In this document: in pieces, positions 59,195-64,000 of the stretch
Position numbering within the stretch: the stretch's first letter is position 1
Layout: the number at the start of each line of letters is the position of its first letter
NCBI RefSeq assembly: GCF_003994415.1
Contig: NZ_CP034689.1
Span: 3,286,001-3,350,000, forward strand
Reading direction: 5' to 3'
Origin: Achromobacter spanius
GTDB taxonomy: Bacteria > Pseudomonadota > Gammaproteobacteria > Burkholderiales > Burkholderiaceae_B
DNA length: 64,000 nucleotides
The notes under the pieces: generated by a model
Databases searched by the model: none
What the model was told of the DNA's origin: nothing
Seen by the model: only the letters and a program-made list of their open reading frames with translations
Position numbers and translations under genes: made by a program

Positions 59195-61743
59195 GACTTC
59201 CCGGGCTTGAAATCCAGCGCGTCCATGGCCGGCCCCAGCGCTTGCGGCGCATAGCCGTCCCAGGGGGCGTTGCCCGCGTCCAGGCGCTCGTGGATATTGC
59301 TGATGGTCCAGTGCGCGCCGCTGGTCAGCTTGTCGAGTTCGTCCCACGCCACTGGCACCGACACGCCCATGCCGGGCCGCGCCCGCGCCGACCACGCAGA
59401 CACCGTCGTGGCGCCAAAGCCATTGCGCAGATAGTCGGCAAAGATCTTGCCCACGCGATTCTTGGGGCCGCTTTTGGCGACGAAAATCTGCGGCAAGGTC
59501 TGGGCCAGATGCGCCACAACGGTATGCGCAAAAGACTTGATGGTGTCCCAATCGTACTGACGGCGCAGCGGCACGACCACATGCAAGCCCTTGCCGCCGC
59601 TGGTTTTCAGCCACGAATCCAGGCCCAGTTCGTCCAGCATGGTGTGGACCAGGCGCGCGGCCTGCTGCATCGTCGCCCATTTGACGCCTTCGCCGGGGTC
59701 CAGGTCGAACAGCATGCGGTCGGGTTTGGAGATGGCCGTTTTCACGGCGTTCCAGGTGTGGAATTCCACCACGTTCATCTGCACCGCCGACATGATGGCC
59801 TGGGCCGTGGGCACCTCCAGCAGCGGCGGGTGATCGGGGTCCAACCGTGTGGGCAAGGGCTTGACGCCCGGCATGGCGGCTTCCAGGTGCTTCTGAAAAA
59901 AAAGCTGGCCGTCGATGCCCGAGGGGGCGCGCAGGAAGGACACGGGACGGCCTTTCAGGTGTTCCAGCATCAAGGGCGCAACCAGGCCGTAGTAGCGGGC
60001 CAGGTCCAGCTTGGTCAGTTTGGTGGAGGGGTCGATGACGCGCTCGGGGTGTGTCAGCCGCGCGGGCTTGGCGCGGGTCGGCGCGGCGGCCCGGGGCTTG
60101 GGGCTGGCCGCGGCTTGAGACCGGGGCGCGGTCGCCGGCGTGTTTTTCGGTTTTTCGCGCGTAATCTGGCTGGGCGGCTTGTCTTGCCGCAAGCCGCGAA
60201 ACACCGAATGGCGAATGTGCCCGCCGCTGGTCCATTGCCCAAAGGACACCTCGGCCACCCGTTCCGGCTTGACCCACTGCACGCCCTTCGCCTGCCCGCC
60301 GCTGACAGGCTTTTTGTCGGTGTGGATGGCCGATAAAGTCTTATGCAGCGCAATCAGCCCCTGGCGGTCGAAGCCGGTGCCGACCTTGCCCGCATAGCGC
60401 AAGGCGCCGTCGTCTTCATGCACGGCCAGCAGCAAGGCACCCAGGCCTTCGCGCGCGCCTTGCGGGGCGGTATAGCCCACGATGACGAATTCCTGCCGCT
60501 TGGCGCACTTGATCTTCAACCAGCTATCGCTGCGCCGCGACACATACGGCGCCGACTGGCGCTTGGCCATGAGGCCTTCCAGGCCCATCTTGCAGGCCGA
60601 CGCGACCAGGTTCGCGGGCGCTTCCTTGAACGCTTCGCTAAAGCGCAGGCAGTGGTCTTGAGAGGCATCCATCAATTGCGCCAGCAGTTCACGGCGCACG
60701 GTCAACGGCTCTTCGCGCAGGTCGCGGCAGCCGATGAACGGCAGGTCGAAGGCGTAGAACACGATGTCGCCGGTGCGGTCATTGTCAAAAGCGTTTTGCA
60801 GCGCCTGGAAGTTGGGCACGCCCTGATCGTTCAGCACCACTACCTCGCCATCCACCCATGCCCATTTGGCGGGCAGTTTTGCAAAGGCCTGGACAATGTG
60901 CGGCAGCTTGGCGCTCCAGTCGTGGCCGTTGCGGGTGTACAGCTTGACCGAGTCGCTTTCGATGCGCACCAGCAGCCGGTAGCCATCGAACTTCAATTCG
61001 TACAGCCAGTCTTGCGCGTGGGGCGGCAGGCCATCGACCAGGGTGGCAAGTTGGGGCTTGAAAGAAGCAGGCAGATCGGCAGGCCGGCCGGGCAGTTTGG
61101 CGGGCGGCGGTTGCTTGGGGTGGGCAGTTTCGCGGGCACTTTGGGGGGCGGTTTGGGGGGCAGTTTCGCGGCTGTTTCGGGCCGGCGTTGCCTCGCGCAG
61201 CGGCACCACACTGTCCGGCATCTCGTCCACCACGCTGAATTCCCGTTCCGGCCGCGCATAGGCGTCGCGGTCCTTGATCAGCAACCAAGGCGGCTGCTTG
61301 TCGCCTTCCTTGCCCTTCATGCGCACCAGCGCCCAGCGGCCCTGCATCTTTCTGCCTTGCAGGTCGAACTTCAGGTGCCCATCGCGATATCCCTTGCGCG
61401 GATCGCTCACCGGCGTCCAGACGCCTTCGTCCCAGATGATGACTTTGCCGGCGCCGTATTGGCCTGCCGGAATCTGCCCTTCAAACTGGTTGTAGGCGAT
61501 GGGATGGTCTTCCACCTGCACCGCCATGCGTTTGACCGATGGGTCGAAACTGGGCCCTTTGGGCACCGCCCAGCTTTTCATTGCGCCATCCAGCTCCAGC
61601 CGAAAGTCGTAATGCAGCCGGCTGGCCCAGTGTTTCTGGATGACGAAGGCGCGCGCGGACTCGTTTGGCTGGCCGCCCGCTTCCGGTTCCGCGGTCACCT
61701 TGAAATTGCGCTTTTGCCGATAGGTTTTAAGACTGTCGGCCAT
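59191..61743 (-). CDS. ligD: Multifunctional DNA ligase D (non-homologous end joining)
   Basis: The product is 850 residues with three domains in the order phosphoesterase, ligase, polymerase. The 3'-phosphoesterase part (FVIQKHWASRLHYDFRLELD) covers about 30-170. The ligase lysine is Lys251 in LYELKFDGYRLLVR. The primase-polymerase domain is at about 550-850 (KLTKLDLARYYGLVAPLML). Pro/Ala/Lys-rich linkers separate the domains. It extends, trims and seals broken ends held by Ku. The gene begins 1 bp after the ku stop and overlaps the next gene by 4 bases. Confidence 0.96.
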   Translation of the reverse strand: MADSLKTYRQKRNFKVTAEPEAGGQPNESARAFVIQKHWASRLHYDFRLELDGAMKSWAVPKGPSFDPSVKRMAVQVEDHPIAYNQFEGQIPAGQYGAGKVIIWDEGVWTPVSDPRKGYRDGHLKFDLQGRKMQGRWALVRMKGKEGDKQPPWLLIKDRDAYARPEREFSVVDEMPDSVVPLREATPARNSRETAPQTAPQSARETAHPKQPPPAKLPGRPADLPASFKPQLATLVDGLPPHAQDWLYELKFDGYRLLVRIESDSVKLYTRNGHDWSAKLPHIVQAFAKLPAKWAWVDGEVVVLNDQGVPNFQALQNAFDNDRTGDIVFYAFDLPFIGCRDLREEPLTVRRELLAQLMDASQDHCLRFSEAFKEAPANLVASACKMGLEGLMAKRQSAPYVSRRSDSWLKIKCAKRQEFVIVGYTAPQGAREGLGALLLAVHEDDGALRYAGKVGTGFDRQGLIALHKTLSAIHTDKKPVSGGQAKGVQWVKPERVAEVSFGQWTSGGHIRHSVFRGLRQDKPPSQITREKPKNTPATAPRSQAAASPKPRAAAPTRAKPARLTHPERVIDPSTKLTKLDLARYYGLVAPLMLEHLKGRPVSFLRAPSGIDGQLFFQKHLEAAMPGVKPLPTRLDPDHPPLLEVPTAQAIMSAVQMNVVEFHTWNAVKTAISKPDRMLFDLDPGEGVKWATMQQAARLVHTMLDELGLDSWLKTSGGKGLHVVVPLRRQYDWDTIKSFAHTVVAHLAQTLPQIFVAKSGPKNRVGKIFADYLRNGFGATTVSAWSARARPGMGVSVPVAWDELDKLTSGAHWTISNIHERLDAGNAPWDGYAPQALGPAMDALDFKPGKS

Positions 61744-61744
61744 G

Positions 61745-62725
61745 TCACGCCGCCTTGCGCGAAGACGAAGGTGTCCTGGTCTGCTTTGCCGCCTTGCGCG
61801 GGGCCTTTGTCGAGGTCTTCGCCGTGGCCTGTTTGGCCATCGTTTTGGCCGTCGATTTAGCCGCCGTTTTGGCCGTCTTTTTTGCGGTCTTGGCCGACTT
61901 CCTGGCAGGCGTCTTGTCCTTGGCGGTCTTGCCGCCCTTCAGGCTGCGTTGCAGCAATTCGGTCAGGTCGATCACGTTGTCGGCATAGGCGGGAGCCTCT
62001 TCCTGCGGCTCGATCACCGTCTCCGTCTTGCCGGCTTTCACCTTGCGGGCCACCAGATCCATCACGGCCGCTTTGAATTCATCCTTGAATTCCTCAGGGT
62101 CCCACTTGCCCGACATGTCTTCGACCAGCATCTTGGCCATCTTCAATTCGCTGGCGCTGGGCGCCATGCCCTTGGCGCCAACCTTGGGCAGGTCCAGCCC
62201 TTCCAGCGGCTTGACCTCATCGCCCCAGCGCATCAGGTTAAGCACCAGCGCATCGCCCGACGGAATCAGCGCGGCCAGATGCTGCTTGGTCTGGATCACC
62301 ACCTTGGCGATGCCGATCTTGCCGGTCTTGGCCAGCGTGTCGCGCAACAAGGCGTAAACCTTTTGGCCTTTGTTGATGGGCGCCACGTAGTACGGGCGTT
62401 CAAGGTAGACAAAAGAGACGTCGTCGGCATCCACAAACTGCTGTATCTCTATGGTTTGCGTGGTGCGGGGGTAGGCGTCGGCAATCTCTTCCGGGGAAAT
62501 GATCACGTACTGGCCGTCTTCGTATTCCACGCCTTTGACGATGTTGTCCTTGTCGATTTCCTTGCCGGTGCGCTTGTTGATGCGCTTGTACCCCACCGGG
62601 TCCATCGAGCGTTTGTCCAGCCAGTCGAAGTCCACGCCCGATTCCTTGGTGGCCGTATGCAGGCCAACCGGAATGTGAACGAGGCCAAAGGAAATAGCCC
62701 CTTTCCAGATGGTTCTTGTTGCCAT
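61745..62725 (-). CDS. ku: Ku DNA end-binding protein
   Basis: The product is 326 residues. The conserved Ku core occupies residues 1 to about 260 (ATRTIWKGAISFGLVHIPVG and PKVGAKGMAPSASELKMAKM). The last 60 residues are Lys, Ala and Thr rich (TAKKTAKTAAKSTAKTMAK), a DNA-binding tail seen in many bacterial Ku proteins. Ku rings bind double-strand breaks and recruit LigD, whose gene follows by 1 bp. It is the first gene of a five-gene unit. Confidence 0.96.
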   Translation of the reverse strand: MATRTIWKGAISFGLVHIPVGLHTATKESGVDFDWLDKRSMDPVGYKRINKRTGKEIDKDNIVKGVEYEDGQYVIISPEEIADAYPRTTQTIEIQQFVDADDVSFVYLERPYYVAPINKGQKVYALLRDTLAKTGKIGIAKVVIQTKQHLAALIPSGDALVLNLMRWGDEVKPLEGLDLPKVGAKGMAPSASELKMAKMLVEDMSGKWDPEEFKDEFKAAVMDLVARKVKAGKTETVIEPQEEAPAYADNVIDLTELLQRSLKGGKTAKDKTPARKSAKTAKKTAKTAAKSTAKTMAKQATAKTSTKAPRKAAKQTRTPSSSRKAA

Positions 62726-63108
62726 GATCCGCTCCTTTCAGTCGGCCGGACATTCAGCAAATTATGTTCCCGAACACCGGCATCCCGCGGTTTACGCAGC
62801 GTTGCATAGTTAAGAAATCACTTTAACTATTTCACTTTAGATTCATAGCTAAATCCTGGTTTATCAATTGATTACGGTGTTATTTAAATGTGATTTCTAC
62901 CCCTGGATTTTGCCTTAGCCAGCCCTCGCCTTCTGTTCAAAAGGGAAAACCCGAAGAAACTTTTCCAGTGGGCCGGCAGTCGCACATCGTTCAGTTGCGT
63001 GTCAGACAATCAGCAGACCGAAGCAAGCACGAAGCAAGCACGAAGCCAGGCCCAAGCACGACCCAGGCAGGCCCATTCGCGGCCTATCTCCCCTTTTCGA
63101 GAGATCCG
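62726..63108. promoter_or_regulatory. AT-rich divergent promoter region between ku and an amino acid permease
   Basis: The 383-bp gap contains an AT-rich stretch from about 62800 to 62900 in otherwise GC-rich DNA. It has a perfect dyad ATAGTTAA (62806-62813), 9 bp, TTAACTAT (62823-62830), a palindrome ATCAATTGAT (62863-62872), and AGAAATCAC (62813-62821) repeated inverted as GTGATTTCT (62890-62898). The stretch near 63020-63060 has repeated AAGCACGA elements. No coding sequence was found. Confidence 0.5.
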
Positions 63109-64000
63109 ATGATGCCTTCACGCACGCGAGCCGCTGCGGCACCGCCCAGTTTTAGCCAAACTTCGGCGCAGACCCCGCACGCCGGCCTGTCGGTCATGGA
63201 CGCCACCGTGGTGCTGGTGGGCGTGGTGATCGGTATCGGCATCTTCGGTTTTCCGCCGCTGGTGGCCCAGCATGCCACGTCTGAAGTCATGTACATCGCA
63301 CTGTGGTGCGCGGGCGGCCTGGTCATGCTGGTGGGCGCGCTTTGTTATGCGGAACTGGGCTCGGCCTACCCCGGCGCGGGCGGTGAATACCTGTACCTGA
63401 CGCGCGCCTGGGGTGCGCGCGTGGGCTTGCTGTTTGCGTGGGCGCGCTGCACGGTGATTCAGACAGGCGCCATCGCGGTGGTGGCCTACATCTACGGCGA
63501 CTACGCGCAGCGTCTGATGCCACTGGGCATCTATGGGCCGGCCTTGCACGCGGCGATATCGGTGGTGGCGCTGACGGCGCTGAACGTGGTGGGCACCCGC
63601 CATTCCAAGCGGCTGCAATGGGTATTCACGCTGTTGACGCTGACGGCCCTGGGGGCAGTCCTGGTGGCCAGCCTGTCTACGTCGGCGGGCAATGGCCAGC
63701 CCCCCATGGCGCCCGCGGCGCTTGCCGGCAACCCGGCCGGCTTGATGGGCATGGGCATGGTGTTCGTGCTGCTGACCTACGGCGGGTGGAACGAAGCCGC
63801 CTACCTCAGCGGTGAACTGCGCGAACCCGGGCGCAACATGAGCCGGGTGCTGCTCATTGGTACGGCGGTGGTAACCGGCGCCTATCTGCTGACGAATCTG
63901 GCCTTGCTGGAGATATTTGGCTTGCAGGGCTTGCGTGACACCCCGGCGCTGGGCGCCGAAGTCATGCAATTGGCGGCCGGCCCTTACGCGGCCGCGCTGC
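63109..64000 (+). CDS. APC-family amino acid permease, 3' end cut by window edge
   Basis: About 297 codons are visible from ATG 63109. The N-terminus has an APC first helix, VVLVGVVIGIGIFGFPPLVA, with the GIGIF substrate-binding break, followed by at least six more membrane segments (ALCYAELGSAYPGAGGEYLY). Transport of amino acids or amines is likely; the substrate is unknown. It is divergent from ku across an AT-rich region. Confidence 0.9.
   Translation, partial: MMPSRTRAAAAPPSFSQTSAQTPHAGLSVMDATVVLVGVVIGIGIFGFPPLVAQHATSEVMYIALWCAGGLVMLVGALCYAELGSAYPGAGGEYLYLTRAWGARVGLLFAWARCTVIQTGAIAVVAYIYGDYAQRLMPLGIYGPALHAAISVVALTALNVVGTRHSKRLQWVFTLLTLTALGAVLVASLSTSAGNGQPPMAPAALAGNPAGLMGMGMVFVLLTYGGWNEAAYLSGELREPGRNMSRVLLIGTAVVTGAYLLTNLALLEIFGLQGLRDTPALGAEVMQLAAGPYAAAL

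Noticed and set aside
60343..61860. Plus-strand frame of 505 codons
   Set aside because: It is antisense to ligD and the end of ku.
1..64000. CRISPR arrays, tRNA or rRNA genes
   Set aside because: No regularly spaced repeats and no tRNA or rRNA signature were seen; a dedicated RNA search was not possible here.

Overview
The window is high-GC DNA of Burkholderiales type, most likely Achromobacter or a close Bordetella/Alcaligenaceae relative. The evidence is two orphan Bug-type tricarboxylate-transporter receptors, catabolic clusters beside LysR or GntR regulators, and an FNR-controlled anoxia cluster. Genus is inferred from gene content only. No tRNA, rRNA or CRISPR array was seen.

Layout. 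1-4673: a CoA-transferase / MaoC dehydratase / Bug receptor / acyl-CoA dehydrogenase operon with a divergent LysR regulator. 4674-6510: a lower-GC patch with an orphan PAAR spike protein, a small membrane protein and an IS3-type remnant. 6515-8019: a promoter, a fluoride riboswitch with a terminator platform, and a CLC-F fluoride/proton antiporter. 8048-17159: a redox/anoxia cluster (P-type ATPase, two universal stress proteins, beta-CASP nuclease, CBS protein, flavodoxin-like protein, NarX/NarL-like two-component pair, FNR-type regulator) with two FNR boxes. 17179-23076: an arsenic island (arsB, two unrelated arsC, arsR, arsO, MFS, arsH). 23152-30559: a dipeptide-type ABC transporter with a class V aminotransferase and a LysR regulator. 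30607-40425: a ten-gene aromatic-degradation operon (three-component Rieske oxygenase, bicupin dioxygenase, FAH-family hydrolase, HpcG-like hydratase, mu-crystallin-like reductase, Bug receptor) opposite a GntR regulator with repeated ATTGCATGCAAT operators.

40524-49163: a YetF-like protein, a DUF4142 protein, a caa3-type cytochrome oxidase with extra c-type cytochromes, ApaH and a BON-domain protein. 49326-50815: an IS481-family element inserted in a dispersed repeat, with a second inverted copy of that repeat nearby. 50811-62725: a DNA-repair island that joins the four-gene ligase-associated damage-response set (PdeM, DEXH helicase, ATP-dependent ligase, beta-CASP exonuclease) to a Ku-LigD end-joining operon carrying three extra genes (acyl-CoA dehydrogenase-like, methyltransferase, glycosyltransferase). 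63109-64000: the start of an APC-family amino acid permease.

Four genes (arsH, yetF, coxB, the DEXH helicase) each look broken, and each is repaired by adding one base to a short C or G run. This points to homopolymer under-calling in the assembly, or to genuine slippage, and should be settled before any of them is called a pseudogene.
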